Below, piece after piece: positions 18,131 to 26,938 of a DNA stretch of 64,000 nucleotides; the stretch's first letter is position 1; every line of letters begins with the position of its first letter. The notes beneath the pieces were generated by a model that ran no database searches, had not been told where the DNA came from, and saw nothing but the letters and a program-made list of their open reading frames with translations. Made by a program: the position numbers and the translations under genes. Origin of the DNA: Algoriphagus sediminis (GTDB taxonomy: Bacteria > Bacteroidota > Bacteroidia > Cytophagales > Cyclobacteriaceae); the NCBI RefSeq assembly GCF_030403435.1, contig NZ_JAUEPH010000006.1, forward strand, positions 267,183-331,182, written 5' to 3'.

Positions 18131-18445
18131 ATGGCAATTAATCCATCAATTATTACAAGAGATCTTGACAAAGTAGCTGCACCTACAGGGAATATCTATG
18201 AGTCACTTCACATTGTCGGAAACAGAGCAAAGCAAATTGCTTCTTCTCTTAAGGAAGAGTTGAACACAAAGCTTTCTGAATTTGCTTCTACAGTGGATAA
18301 TCTGGAAGAGGTTTTCGAGAACAAGGAGCAGATTGAGATTTCTAAATTTTATGAAAGAATGCCAAAGCCTACCACCTTGGCAATGGAAGAATTCATGGAA
18401 GGAAAAGTTTATTATAGATTCCCGGAAGAGGAAGAAAGCAAATAA
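18131..18445 (+). CDS. rpoZ: DNA-directed RNA polymerase omega subunit (Bacteroidota type)
   Basis: This 104-residue protein matches the Bacteroidota omega/RPB6-like family: NIYESLHIVGNRAKQIASSL contains the conserved helix in which omega contacts the beta-prime subunit (the A-x-x-R-A-x-x-I type pattern here is GNRAKQI). It stabilises the polymerase core. It starts 10 nt after bamD and its stop codon lies directly before the coaBC start; this bamD-rpoZ-coaBC order is common in the phylum. Confidence 0.93.
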   Translation: MAINPSIITRDLDKVAAPTGNIYESLHIVGNRAKQIASSLKEELNTKLSEFASTVDNLEEVFENKEQIEISKFYERMPKPTTLAMEEFMEGKVYYRFPEEEESK

Positions 18446-18446
18446 A

Positions 18447-19652
18447 ATGATGTTAAAAGGAAAGCGTATACTCTTAGGAGTTACGGGTAGCATTGCTGCC
18501 TATAAATCAGCCTTCCTTATCAGACTTTTAGTAAAAGCAGGAGCCGAGGTGCAAGTTGTAGCCACGGCTTCTGCTTTAGATTTTATTACCCCACTCACCC
18601 TGGCCACTCTTTCGAAAAATCCAGTGCTAAGTGAATTCCAAAAAGATGAAACAGGAACCTGGAATAATCATGTGGAATTGGGATTGTGGGCTGACTTAAT
18701 GCTTGTAGCTCCAGCTACCGCAAATACCTTGGGGAAGTTTGCTGGGGGACTTTGTGATAATCTTCTGGAAGCGGTTTACTTATCGGCGAGATGTCCGGTC
18801 ATGATAGCTCCGGCGATGGATTTGGATATGTATAAGCATGGTTCTGTTCAGGCTTCCATGGAGAAGTTAACTTCTTATGGAAACCAAATCCTGGAAGCCC
18901 AGTCAGGAGAATTGGCCAGTGGATTATCTGGTCAAGGAAGGATGATGGAGCCTGAGGATATTTTCAAGGAGATCGAGTATTTTTTTTCAAAATCGAAGGA
19001 CTTTCTGGGTAAGAAGATTTTGATCACTTTAGGGCCTACACAGGAGGCTTTAGATCCTGTGCGTTTTATCTCTAACCATTCTAGTGGGAAAATGGGATTA
19101 GCTATTGCTGAGGCATTTTCCAAGAGAGGAGCCGAAGTTCATCTGATAGCTGGCCCGATAAAAGGTGAAATTCCTTCGAAGTTCAAGACTATCCATGTTA
19201 AAACTGCAGATGAAATGCTTGAGGCTTCCTCTGCCGTACATTCGCAAATGGATATTTGTGTTTTTTCAGCAGCAGTAGCCGATTATAAACCAGCAAATGT
19301 GGCAGATCAGAAGATCAAGAAAACAGGTTCTTCTTTAAGTCTGTCTTTGACCAAGAATCCCGATATAGCTTTGACCTTGGGTAAACAAAAGAGTCAAAAG
19401 CAAATTCACGTTGGTTTCGCTCTGGAAACGGAGAATGAAAAGAAAAATGCCAAGCAGAAACTCAGCAAGAAGAACTTTGATTTAGTGGTTTTGAATTCAC
19501 TTCAAGACAAAGGTGCAGGTTTTCAGAGTGACACAAACAAAGTGACCATTTTCCATCAATCGGGTGAACAAAAGGAATCTGAATTGGCTTCAAAAGCCGA
19601 AATTGCAGAATTGATTTTAGACCAAATCAAAAATGTCCCCGTTTGGATATGA
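18447..19652 (+). CDS. coaBC: Bifunctional phosphopantothenoylcysteine decarboxylase / phosphopantothenate-cysteine ligase
   Basis: The start at 18447 (or ATG 18450) gives about 401 residues; the frame is open further upstream but that overlaps rpoZ. The N-terminal flavoprotein half (CoaC) has GVTGSIAAYKSAFLIR, the catalytic His75 in HVELG, PATANTLGKFAGGLCDNLL and PAMDLDMY. The C-terminal ligase half (CoaB) begins near residue 185 with ITLGPTQEALDPVRFISNHS and contains DYKPANVADQKIKK. The enzyme makes 4'-phosphopantetheine, the coenzyme A precursor, in the cytoplasm. Both catalytic halves look intact. Confidence 0.96.
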   Translation: MMLKGKRILLGVTGSIAAYKSAFLIRLLVKAGAEVQVVATASALDFITPLTLATLSKNPVLSEFQKDETGTWNNHVELGLWADLMLVAPATANTLGKFAGGLCDNLLEAVYLSARCPVMIAPAMDLDMYKHGSVQASMEKLTSYGNQILEAQSGELASGLSGQGRMMEPEDIFKEIEYFFSKSKDFLGKKILITLGPTQEALDPVRFISNHSSGKMGLAIAEAFSKRGAEVHLIAGPIKGEIPSKFKTIHVKTADEMLEASSAVHSQMDICVFSAAVADYKPANVADQKIKKTGSSLSLSLTKNPDIALTLGKQKSQKQIHVGFALETENEKKNAKQKLSKKNFDLVVLNSLQDKGAGFQSDTNKVTIFHQSGEQKESELASKAEIAELILDQIKNVPVWI

Positions 19653-19681
19653 GGAATAGATTATTCCCTATTTTTATCCAG

Positions 19682-20584
19682 ATGAAAAAACTTTTCTTCT
19701 TTCTTTTATTCAGTGCGTTTGGATATCAGGCCGTAGGGCAGGAATTGAATTTTACCGTTACCATCAATGCAGAGCGGTCCAGAATTCAAAACACTGATGT
19801 GTTCAATCAAATGAAGACGAGTTTTGAACAGTTTCTTAATGGCCGATCCTGGACCAATGATGAGTTTCGACCTGAAGAGAGGATCAAGGGTAACCTGCTT
19901 ATAACCATAAACGATGTCCCACAGGTTGGGTCCTACAATGCCACTGTTCAGGTTCAAGTTCTCAGGCCTATCTATGGAACTAACTACGAATCATTGATCT
20001 TCAATTTTGCAGATCGAAATTGGAATTTCCAATACCTGGATTCACAGCCCTTAGAATTTAACCGCTTTACCTATCTCAATAATATTACCTCCCTGCTGGC
20101 CTTTTATGCTCATATCGCACTGGGAATTGATTATGATTCCTTCGAAAGTCGAGGGGGGAATCCATATTTTGAAATTGCCAATGATATAGTAAATAATGCT
20201 CAGCAGTCCGGAAGACCTGGCTGGGGCCAAAGCACCACAGATCGGAGGAATCGATATTGGCTGATTAATGATATTTATACATCCTCGGTATTCGACAAAG
20301 TCCGAGATGCGTATTATTTATATCATAGGCAGGGGATGGATGTGCTTCTTGTAAATGAGGAGCAGGCTTATTCTAACATGCTTGAGGCCATCAGGATTTT
20401 GGCCGAAGCGAATACCACCCAGCCCAATGGAATTTTTGTAATTTCATTCATGGATGCCAAAGGAGATGAAATTGCTCAGGTCTTGCAAAATGCTTCATTT
20501 GAGTTGAAATCTGAGGCGGTGGAATTACTTCTAGAGGTGGATCCGAATAATGCCCGAAAGTATAATGAATTGTTAGAAAGCTAA
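19682..20584 (+). CDS. PorD/DUF4835 family protein, T9SS-associated
   Basis: The ATG at 19682 gives a signal peptide (KKLFFFLLFSAFGYQAVG, then QELNF) and a 300-residue protein; the frame is open to a TTG at 19643, which would overlap coaBC. The mature start ELNFTVTINAERSRIQNTD and later RPIYGTNYESLIFNFAD and ALGIDYDSFESRGGNPYFE are characteristic of DUF4835, a Bacteroidota family annotated as PorD in relation to type IX secretion. It is predicted to be periplasmic. Its place between coaBC and recN is a conserved Bacteroidota arrangement. The biochemical role is not established. Confidence 0.85.
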   Translation: MKKLFFFLLFSAFGYQAVGQELNFTVTINAERSRIQNTDVFNQMKTSFEQFLNGRSWTNDEFRPEERIKGNLLITINDVPQVGSYNATVQVQVLRPIYGTNYESLIFNFADRNWNFQYLDSQPLEFNRFTYLNNITSLLAFYAHIALGIDYDSFESRGGNPYFEIANDIVNNAQQSGRPGWGQSTTDRRNRYWLINDIYTSSVFDKVRDAYYLYHRQGMDVLLVNEEQAYSNMLEAIRILAEANTTQPNGIFVISFMDAKGDEIAQVLQNASFELKSEAVELLLEVDPNNARKYNELLES

Positions 20585-20599
20585 GGTCCGTCAGAGCTC

Positions 20600-22252
20600 A
20601 TGCTGAAATCCCTAACCATAAAAAATTATGCATTGATTGATGATCTGGAGCTTCAGCCTTCGGCAAAGCTCAACATGATCACAGGTGAAACCGGAGCTGG
20701 AAAATCCATTATGCTGGGTGCGGTGAGTTTGCTTTTGGGGAATCGGGCAGATACCAAAGTTTTGCTTTTTCCTGATCAAAAGTGCGTAATCGAGGGGATT
20801 TTCGATGTTGGTAATTATGGACTTGAATCCTTTTTTAAGGAGGAGGACCTAGATTTTGATTCCACTTGTATTATTCGGAGGGAAATTAATCCCTCAGGAA
20901 AATCCCGGTCATTTGTGAATGACACTCCAGTTCTTTTGGATACCCTAAAAAAGCTAGGCGTTGCTCTCATGGACGTTCATTCTCAGCACGACAGCCTGAG
21001 ACTGGGAGATGGTAGCTACCAGCTCCGTCTGGTGGATGCTTTTGCTGAAGCCTCCCACCAGCGAAAAGACTATCAGGCACAGTTCGAGGCCTATCTGAAT
21101 GCGAAATCTCAAATGGAGAAACTTCATCAGGAAGCCTTACAAATGAAGAAAGAAGCTGATTTTAATGAATTCCAACTCAACGAACTTTCTGAACTGGGAC
21201 TAAAGTCAGGAGAGCAGGAGGAAATAGAAGAAGAGCTTGAACTTCTTGAAAACAGTGAAGAGATTCAGGCCAAAGCCCAGGAAGCTCTGGAGTTGATCAG
21301 AAATGAAAACTTTGGTGTATCTCAGTCCTTGAATCAGCTTTCCGGGATTCTTGATCATCTGGCAGACTTAAGCGGGCGATTTTCCTCCTTTTCCGAAAGA
21401 CTAAAAAGTCTCAACATAGAATTAAACGATATAGAAGATAGTATCGAGTCTGAGTCCTCGGGAATAGAAGTCAACTTTGAACATTTAGAGGAGCTGAGGG
21501 AGAGAATCAGCAGGATTTATCAGCTTCAAAAAAAACATGGGCTGAGTTCGGTTGAAGAGCTACTTGGGCTTGAAAAAGAACTTGCAGAGAAAGTTTTTCA
21601 AGTTCAAAACCTGGATGAAGCTTTGGCTGAAAGCAAAAGAAAATTTGAAAATTCAAAGGCAGAGCTTCATAAGAAGGCTGATACCCTATCTGAGCTTCGG
21701 GAGTCTTGCTTCGATGACTTTGAGAAAAGGCTTTCAGAATTGCTCGGAAAACTAGGAATGCCAAATGCGAGGGTAAAAATCACCAATTTGAGAGTAGAGC
21801 CTAATTCATCCGGACAAGATCAGCTAGAATTTCTTTTCTCAGCAAATAAGGGTTCTGATTTACAGCCTTTTAAAAAAGTGGCATCAGGAGGTGAGTTTTC
21901 TCGTTTTCTTTTTGCGATCAAATACCTCATGGCTGAAAAGATGGCATTGCCAACCTTGATTTTTGACGAAATCGATACAGGTATTTCCGGAGAGGTAGCC
22001 CTACAAATGGTTCGAATGATGAAAGAAATGTCTTCAAGACATCAAATTATTTGTATCACACATCTGCCTCAAGTAGCCGGGAAAGGGGATTCTCACTTCT
22101 TTGTTTATAAGGAAGAATCATCCGAAAGAACATTGAGTAAAATTAAAGAGCTTGATCCGGAAGGTCGAATAGAAGAACTGGCGAAAATGATAGCCGGTGC
22201 ACGTCCATCAGATTCAGCGATTAATAGTGCCAAGGAGCTTTTGAACTCCTGA
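20600..22252 (+). CDS. recN: DNA repair protein RecN
   Basis: This 550-residue SMC-like ATPase acts early in double-strand-break repair. Walker A GETGAGKS is at residues 29-36; a long coiled coil (about 150-370) separates the head halves; the ABC signature VASGGEFSRFLFAIKYLMA and Walker B PTLIFDEIDTGISGE lie near residues 430-465, followed by the ICITHLPQVA switch. The length is normal. It starts 15 nt after porD and ends the bamD-recN run. Confidence 0.97.
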   Translation: MLKSLTIKNYALIDDLELQPSAKLNMITGETGAGKSIMLGAVSLLLGNRADTKVLLFPDQKCVIEGIFDVGNYGLESFFKEEDLDFDSTCIIRREINPSGKSRSFVNDTPVLLDTLKKLGVALMDVHSQHDSLRLGDGSYQLRLVDAFAEASHQRKDYQAQFEAYLNAKSQMEKLHQEALQMKKEADFNEFQLNELSELGLKSGEQEEIEEELELLENSEEIQAKAQEALELIRNENFGVSQSLNQLSGILDHLADLSGRFSSFSERLKSLNIELNDIEDSIESESSGIEVNFEHLEELRERISRIYQLQKKHGLSSVEELLGLEKELAEKVFQVQNLDEALAESKRKFENSKAELHKKADTLSELRESCFDDFEKRLSELLGKLGMPNARVKITNLRVEPNSSGQDQLEFLFSANKGSDLQPFKKVASGGEFSRFLFAIKYLMAEKMALPTLIFDEIDTGISGEVALQMVRMMKEMSSRHQIICITHLPQVAGKGDSHFFVYKEESSERTLSKIKELDPEGRIEELAKMIAGARPSDSAINSAKELLNS

Positions 22253-22293
22253 TCACAGATTTAAAAGCCGTATTCAGGTTTCTGAAAAAAGGC

Positions 22294-22301
22294 TATTTTT
22301 G
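22294..22301 (+). promoter_or_regulatory. Promoter -7 element before fabI
   Basis: TATTTTTG at 22294-22301 matches TAnnTTTG exactly and lies 29 nt before the fabI start codon. No strong -33 TTG is evident. Confidence 0.5.
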
Positions 22302-22330
22302 TTCAAACTTTTAATGAAAATCACACGAAT

Positions 22331-23146
22331 ATGCCTGAGAACTTACTGCAAGGAAAAGTAGGAATAATCACCGGAGCTCTGGATGAGAATTCCATTGCCT
22401 GGAAAACTGCCCTCAAAGCTAAAGAGCAGGGTGCTAAATTTGTCCTGACAAATGCCCCCATCGCTATGCGAATGGGTGCTATAAATGAGTTGGCTGAGGA
22501 ATGTAACACCATAGTTATTCCAGCTGATGCGACTAGTGTTGAGGATATCGAAAAGCTTTATGACGAGGCCAAGGAGTTTTTGGGTGGAAACTTTGATTTC
22601 CTTCTTCATTCCATCGGCATGTCTCCAAATATTCGAAAAGGAAGATCCTATGGCGATTTGAATTACGATTGGGCGATGAAATCTTATGATGTCTCGGCGA
22701 TTTCTTTTCATAAAATGATGCAGGTAGCAGAGAAGAAGGACATTATGAATGAATGGGCTTCCATTGTGGGGCTTTCTTATATCGCTGCGCAAAGGGTTTT
22801 TCCTTTTTATACGGACATGGCTGACGCCAAAGCCCTTTTGGAAAGTATTGCCAGGGGATATGGATATAGATTTGGTAAAGCGAAAAAAGTAAGGGTGAAC
22901 ACCATTTCTCAGTCGCCTACCAAAACTACCGCAGGTTCAGGAATTGGAGGATTTGATTCATTTTTCACTTTCGCAGAATCACTCTCTCCACTAGGGAATG
23001 CATCAGCAGAATCCTGCGCGGATTATATCATAACCATGTTCTCAGACCTCACTAGAATGGTGACCATGCAAAACCTTTTCCATGATGGAGGATATTCATT
23101 CACCGGAATTTCTGAGGAAATGATGGATAAGCTGAGTGACAAGTAA
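22331..23146 (+). CDS. fabI: Enoyl-[acyl-carrier-protein] reductase (NADH)
   Basis: This 271-residue short-chain dehydrogenase performs the last reduction of each fatty-acid elongation cycle. The FabI-type nucleotide-binding loop GIITGALDENSIAW is near residues 11-24. The catalytic Tyr150 and Tyr160 with Lys167 follow the FabI pattern Tyr-x9-Tyr-x6-Lys. SQSPTKTTAGSGI corresponds to the substrate-binding loop. It has its own promoter-like element and a terminator at 23171-23196. Confidence 0.96.
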   Translation: MPENLLQGKVGIITGALDENSIAWKTALKAKEQGAKFVLTNAPIAMRMGAINELAEECNTIVIPADATSVEDIEKLYDEAKEFLGGNFDFLLHSIGMSPNIRKGRSYGDLNYDWAMKSYDVSAISFHKMMQVAEKKDIMNEWASIVGLSYIAAQRVFPFYTDMADAKALLESIARGYGYRFGKAKKVRVNTISQSPTKTTAGSGIGGFDSFFTFAESLSPLGNASAESCADYIITMFSDLTRMVTMQNLFHDGGYSFTGISEEMMDKLSDK

Positions 23147-23170
23147 TCGGAACCCCTATTCCAATCCAAG

Positions 23171-23196
23171 GCCTGTTTTTTAACAGGCTTTTTTGT
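23171..23196 (+). terminator. Rho-independent terminator after fabI
   Basis: Stem GCCTGTT (23171-23177) and AACAGGC (23182-23188) with a 4-nt loop is followed by TTTTTTG. It lies 24 nt past the fabI stop codon. Confidence 0.9.
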
Positions 23197-23260
23197 TTTG
23201 TGGGATGGTTTTTATTACCCACCTTTTTCTTAACTTAACTTTCCACCCAACCATCAACCT

Positions 23261-24850
23261 ATGTTTAAAAAAGTATTCCTAACACCACTTTTTAGTTTTG
23301 TTTTCTTGCTTTCTGCTTTGGCACAAATAGAGCCTGCTCCTGATCGCGCAGAAGGTGAAGGGCCATTTGAAAAATTAATTTTTAGAGGGGTCACACTTAT
23401 TGATGGCACCGGGGCACCACCTATTGGTCCGGTGGATATAGTGGTAGAACAAAATAAAATTACCAGAATTCAGGTCGTTGGATATCCCGGTTTACCCATT
23501 TCTGAAAACCGTAGACCTGAAGCCGGACCGAATGATAAAGAGTATAACCTTGAAGGACATTATCTTCTGCCTGGATTTGTGGATATGCATGGCCATATAG
23601 GAGGAAGAGGTCAAGGGACGAGTGCAGAATACGTTTACAAGCTTTGGATGGCCCATGGAATTACCACTATCCGTGACCCTTCTGCTAGTAATGGAATTGA
23701 TTGGGTCTTGGATCAAAAACAGCGATCACTCGATAATGAGATTACTGCACCAAGGATTTTAGCATATACCTCCTTTGGTCAGGGCTCTGAAGAACCGATT
23801 ACTACGGCTGAGCAGGCCAAGGCTTGGGTTCAGGCCAATGCTGACAAAGGGGCAGATGGGATTAAGTTTTTTGGTGCAAACCCAGAGGTAATGCAGGCGG
23901 CTATTTCTGAAAATAAGCGAATTGGGTTAAGATCTGCTATGCATCACCAGCAAATGGATGTAGCTAGATGGAATGTAATGAACTCCGCAAGAGCTGGTCT
24001 TACCTCAATGGAACATTGGTACGGATTGCCTGAGGCACTTTTTACGGACAGAACCATCCAAGATTTCCGGGTGGATTATAACTATCAAAACGAGCAACAC
24101 CGGTTTGCTGAGGCGGGCAAGCTCTGGGAACAGGCTGCTGAGCCTTATTCTGATCATTGGAATGCGATAATGGAGGAGCTCTTGGCGCTTGATTTCACAC
24201 TGGACCCCACCTTTAATATTTATGAAGCCAATAGAGATTTAATGAGAGCAAGGACCGCTGAATGGCACGCTGTTTACACTTTGCCTTCCCTCTGGATGTT
24301 TTATCAGCCTAGCCGCAGATCCCATGGCTCTTATTGGTTTGATTGGACTACTTCAGATGAATTAAACTGGAAAAAGAATTATCAGCTCTGGATGACCTTC
24401 ATTAATGAGTACAAAAACCGTGGAGGTAGGGTGACGGCTGGCTCTGACTCTGGGTTTATCTATCAGCTTTATGGTTTTGCATATATCCGTGAGTTAGAAT
24501 TACTCCAAGAAGCAGGTTTTCATCCTTTGGAAGTTATTCGAGCTGCTACTATGCATGGAGCTGAGGCCTTGGGGATGGAAAAAGAAATTGGAACGGTGGA
24601 AGTGGGAAAGCTTGCCGATTTTGTAATCTTGGAAGAAAACCCGCTACAGAACCTTAAGGTCCTTTATGGGACTGGAGCGATAAGGATTGATGAAAATAAC
24701 CAACCTATTCGCGTGGGAGGAGTAAAATACACCGTAAAAGATGGTATCGTCTACGACGCAAAAGCTTTGCTGGAAGATGTGAAACAGATAGTGATAGATG
24801 CCAAAGCAGAAAAAGGCTATGAAGTGAAACAGCCTGGGTTAGAATGGTAA
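23261..24850 (+). CDS. Secreted amidohydrolase-family metal-dependent hydrolase
   Basis: This 529-residue protein has a signal peptide (about 1-21), so it acts outside the cytoplasm. The amidohydrolase fold is shown by GVTLIDGTGAPPIGPVDIVV at the N-terminal sandwich, the metal-binding DMHGH motif (about 104-108), a lysine in GADGIKFFG that could be the bridging ligand, histidines in RSAMHHQQMD and SMEHWYG, and the late Asp in TAGSDSG. The C-terminus has the usual EIGTVEVGKLADFVILEENP. Family members hydrolyse imides, amides or peptides such as prolyl dipeptides; the substrate is not predictable. The next gene starts 16 nt later and may be co-transcribed. Confidence 0.9.
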   Translation: MFKKVFLTPLFSFVFLLSALAQIEPAPDRAEGEGPFEKLIFRGVTLIDGTGAPPIGPVDIVVEQNKITRIQVVGYPGLPISENRRPEAGPNDKEYNLEGHYLLPGFVDMHGHIGGRGQGTSAEYVYKLWMAHGITTIRDPSASNGIDWVLDQKQRSLDNEITAPRILAYTSFGQGSEEPITTAEQAKAWVQANADKGADGIKFFGANPEVMQAAISENKRIGLRSAMHHQQMDVARWNVMNSARAGLTSMEHWYGLPEALFTDRTIQDFRVDYNYQNEQHRFAEAGKLWEQAAEPYSDHWNAIMEELLALDFTLDPTFNIYEANRDLMRARTAEWHAVYTLPSLWMFYQPSRRSHGSYWFDWTTSDELNWKKNYQLWMTFINEYKNRGGRVTAGSDSGFIYQLYGFAYIRELELLQEAGFHPLEVIRAATMHGAEALGMEKEIGTVEVGKLADFVILEENPLQNLKVLYGTGAIRIDENNQPIRVGGVKYTVKDGIVYDAKALLEDVKQIVIDAKAEKGYEVKQPGLEW

Positions 24851-24866
24851 CTTAAATAAGGAATGC

Positions 24867-25664
24867 ATGCCGCATGTTCGGGTAAATGGAGTCAATCTTT
24901 TTTACACAGATCAAGGATCTGGGGAGGAGACTGTGGTTTTTTCACATGGCTTGCTTTGGAGTCATGTCATGTTTGAAAAGCAGGTAGAGCTGCTAAAAAA
25001 GAAATACCGGGTTATTGCATATGACCATCGGGGCCAAGGTTCAAGTGAGGTCAGGGAGCCTTTTGATATGGATACGTTAGGGGATGATGCTGCCGAATTA
25101 ATTAAAAAGCTGGTTGGTGAGGCAGTTCATTTCATAGGTCTTTCCATGGGAGGGTTTACCGGTATGAGACTTGCCGCGAGATATCCAGAACTCGTGAAAT
25201 CACTTGTCTTGTTGGAGACCTCAGCCAACGCAGAGCCAGTAGAAAATCATCCTAAATATAAAACCTTAAACGGCCTTGTTAAATGGTTTGGCGTTTTGCC
25301 AATGATTGCTAATCAGGTAATGCCAATCATGTTTGCAAAGTCCTGGCTTGATAACCCTGATAATAAGGAAGAAATTAAGAGATGGAAATCAGAACTACGA
25401 AAAAATAAGAAAAGCATCACCAAGCCGGTAGAGGGTGTAATATTTCGATCAGGAGTTGAGGATGAGCTTGGAAATATTCGTTGTCCGACCATGATTATCG
25501 TAGGTGATGAAGATGTGGCCACTAAACCGGAGAAGGCTAAATTTATACAGATGGGGATTAAAGACTCTGTGCTGCATAGAATCATAGGCGCAGGTCATTC
25601 CAGCTGTATTGAAAAACCGGAAAAAGTGAATGCCCTGATTTCAGAATGGCTGGAGAAGTACTAA
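24867..25664 (+). CDS. Alpha/beta hydrolase
   Basis: This 265-residue cytoplasmic protein has the alpha/beta-hydrolase core: oxyanion HGLLWSH region, DHRGQGSS, nucleophile elbow GLSMGG (Ser about residue 94), a late acid in VGDEDVATKP and the catalytic His in GAGHSSCIEKP. It resembles haloperoxidase- or esterase-type members; the substrate is unknown. It follows the amidohydrolase by 16 nt and precedes the MarR regulator. Confidence 0.9.
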   Translation: MPHVRVNGVNLFYTDQGSGEETVVFSHGLLWSHVMFEKQVELLKKKYRVIAYDHRGQGSSEVREPFDMDTLGDDAAELIKKLVGEAVHFIGLSMGGFTGMRLAARYPELVKSLVLLETSANAEPVENHPKYKTLNGLVKWFGVLPMIANQVMPIMFAKSWLDNPDNKEEIKRWKSELRKNKKSITKPVEGVIFRSGVEDELGNIRCPTMIIVGDEDVATKPEKAKFIQMGIKDSVLHRIIGAGHSSCIEKPEKVNALISEWLEKY

Positions 25665-25782
25665 AGCCCGCACTCAATACCCTTAAAGGCCTTTTTCGTC
25701 ATTGAAACAATGGCACCAAGTCTTCCCTAAAAATTAAAATTCAAATTTTTTTTCAGGAGCTGAAACTTTTTCTTACATTTAG

Positions 25783-25794
25783 ATGTATATACAT
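25783..25794. promoter_or_regulatory. Putative MarR operator upstream of marR
   Basis: The perfect 12-bp palindrome ATGTATATACAT lies 20 nt before the marR start codon. A copy with one mismatch (ATGTCTATACAT, 26286-26297) lies before yceI. It sits between two TTACATTTA repeats (25773-25781 and 25798-25806); the second contains TACATTTA, a 7/8 match to the -7 promoter element. This position suits autorepression by MarR. The assignment is inference. Confidence 0.5.
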
Positions 25795-25814
25795 TAATTA
25801 CATTTAACGATAAA

Positions 25815-26267
25815 ATGGTAAGCATAGAAAAGGCGATACAGCAGAAGGAATTTAAGGATCCAAAAAATAAGCTGATAGTGAATCTATTGTACACGCACAG
25901 CTATTTGGTTACCCAGCAAAATTCCCTTTTCAAGCCTTACGGAATTTCTCCTGAACAGTACAATGTACTTCGTATTCTGAAGGGACAAAAAGGAAAGCCG
26001 ATTACGGTTTCTTCTATTCAGGAACGAATGCTTAACAAAATGTCAAACGCTTCCAGGTTGGTTGAAAAACTGAAGATTAAGGGCTTATTGAAAAGAGAGG
26101 AATGTCCTACCGATAGGAGACAAGTGGACATCTCGATCACTGAGGAGGGCCTTGAACTTTTGGAAGATTTACAGATTCAGGTAGATAAATTCAATAAGAA
26201 TTTTGTAAGTCTGAGCGATGAGGATGTTACGAAATTGAATCAATTACTAGACGATCTTAGAGGGTAA
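25815..26267 (+). CDS. MarR-family transcriptional regulator
   Basis: This 150-residue protein has the MarR winged helix (about 45-115): SPEQYNVLRILKGQKGKPIT, recognition-helix region LNKMSNASRLVEKLKIKGL, and the wing KREECPTDRRQVDISITEEG with the conserved Asp-Arg-Arg. There is one Cys (ECPTD) in the wing, which might be redox- or quinone-sensitive, but this is not shown. The neighbours (YceI, ring-cleaving dioxygenase, MhqD-like esterase) resemble the MhqR regulon of Bacillus, in which a MarR protein responds to quinones. It probably represses itself and the downstream genes. Confidence 0.92.
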   Translation: MVSIEKAIQQKEFKDPKNKLIVNLLYTHSYLVTQQNSLFKPYGISPEQYNVLRILKGQKGKPITVSSIQERMLNKMSNASRLVEKLKIKGLLKREECPTDRRQVDISITEEGLELLEDLQIQVDKFNKNFVSLSDEDVTKLNQLLDDLRG

Positions 26268-26285
26268 AATTTTTTACCCCTAACA

Positions 26286-26297
26286 ATGTCTATACAT
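26286..26297. promoter_or_regulatory. Putative MarR operator upstream of yceI
   Basis: ATGTCTATACAT lies 41 nt before the yceI start and differs by one base from the palindrome at 25783-25794; A/T bases also follow in both copies. Two near-identical sites in front of the regulator and its adjacent target suggest a shared operator. Inference only. Confidence 0.45.
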
Positions 26298-26338
26298 ATA
26301 ATGTCAAAACAATTTAATAACCAAAAAAAACAAACACG

Positions 26339-26884
26339 ATGAGCACAACAAAATGGACAATCGACCCAACTCACTCTGAGGTATCTTTCAAAGTAAAGCA
26401 CCTAGTGATTTCTACAGTAACAGGCTATTTCAAAAAATTCGAAGGAGCAGCTGAATCAGCTTCTGATGATTTCGACGGAGCCAAAGTTTCTTTTGCTGCT
26501 GATATCGATAGCATTGACACGAATCAGGCAGATAGAGATGCACACTTGAAATCAGCTGATTTCTTTGATGCTGAAAATCACCCTCAGTTGACTTTTGCAG
26601 GAAACATTGAAAATCAAGGTGGAAAGTACAAACTGGTAGGTGATCTGACTTTAAGAGGAAATACTAAGCAAGTTGAGCTTGATGTAGACTTTGGTGGAGT
26701 AGCTGGAGATCCATATGGACAGACTAAAGCTGGTTTTGAAATCGAAGGAAAAATCAATAGAAAAGATTTCGGCTTGACCTGGTCAGCAGTGACAGAAGCT
26801 GGAAATGTGGTAGTAAGTGATCATGTAAGACTTCTACTCAGCGTTCAGCTTGTTAAGCAAGTAGAGGCAGAAGCAACCGCATAA
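26339..26884 (+). CDS. YceI-family lipocalin-like protein
   Basis: This 181-residue protein shows the YceI signature throughout: KWTIDPTHSEVSFKVKHLVI, DRDAHLKSADFFDAENHPQLTF and GKINRKDFGLTW. YceI proteins form an extended beta barrel that binds isoprenoid-like lipids such as polyprenyl quinones. No signal peptide is visible, so this copy appears cytoplasmic, unlike E. coli YceI. It is followed by a strong terminator (26891-26916), which separates it from the dioxygenase gene. The quinone-binding tendency of the family fits the neighbours. Confidence 0.93.
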   Translation: MSTTKWTIDPTHSEVSFKVKHLVISTVTGYFKKFEGAAESASDDFDGAKVSFAADIDSIDTNQADRDAHLKSADFFDAENHPQLTFAGNIENQGGKYKLVGDLTLRGNTKQVELDVDFGGVAGDPYGQTKAGFEIEGKINRKDFGLTWSAVTEAGNVVVSDHVRLLLSVQLVKQVEAEATA

Positions 26885-26890
26885 AATTAC

Positions 26891-26916
26891 AGGCTGCCGG
26901 TTGGCAGCCTTTTTTA
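26891..26916 (+). terminator. Rho-independent terminator after yceI
   Basis: Stem AGGCTGCC (26891-26898) and GGCAGCCT (26903-26910) with a 4-nt loop is followed by a T run. It lies 7 nt past the yceI stop codon, so expression of the next genes depends on readthrough or a weak internal promoter. Confidence 0.9.
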
Positions 26917-26938
26917 TTATTCAACGAAGGAGGAAATA

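Noticed and set aside
23492..23716. Minus-strand frame inside the amidohydrolase gene
   Set aside because: It is a shadow of a well-supported coding sequence, with no promoter or domain.
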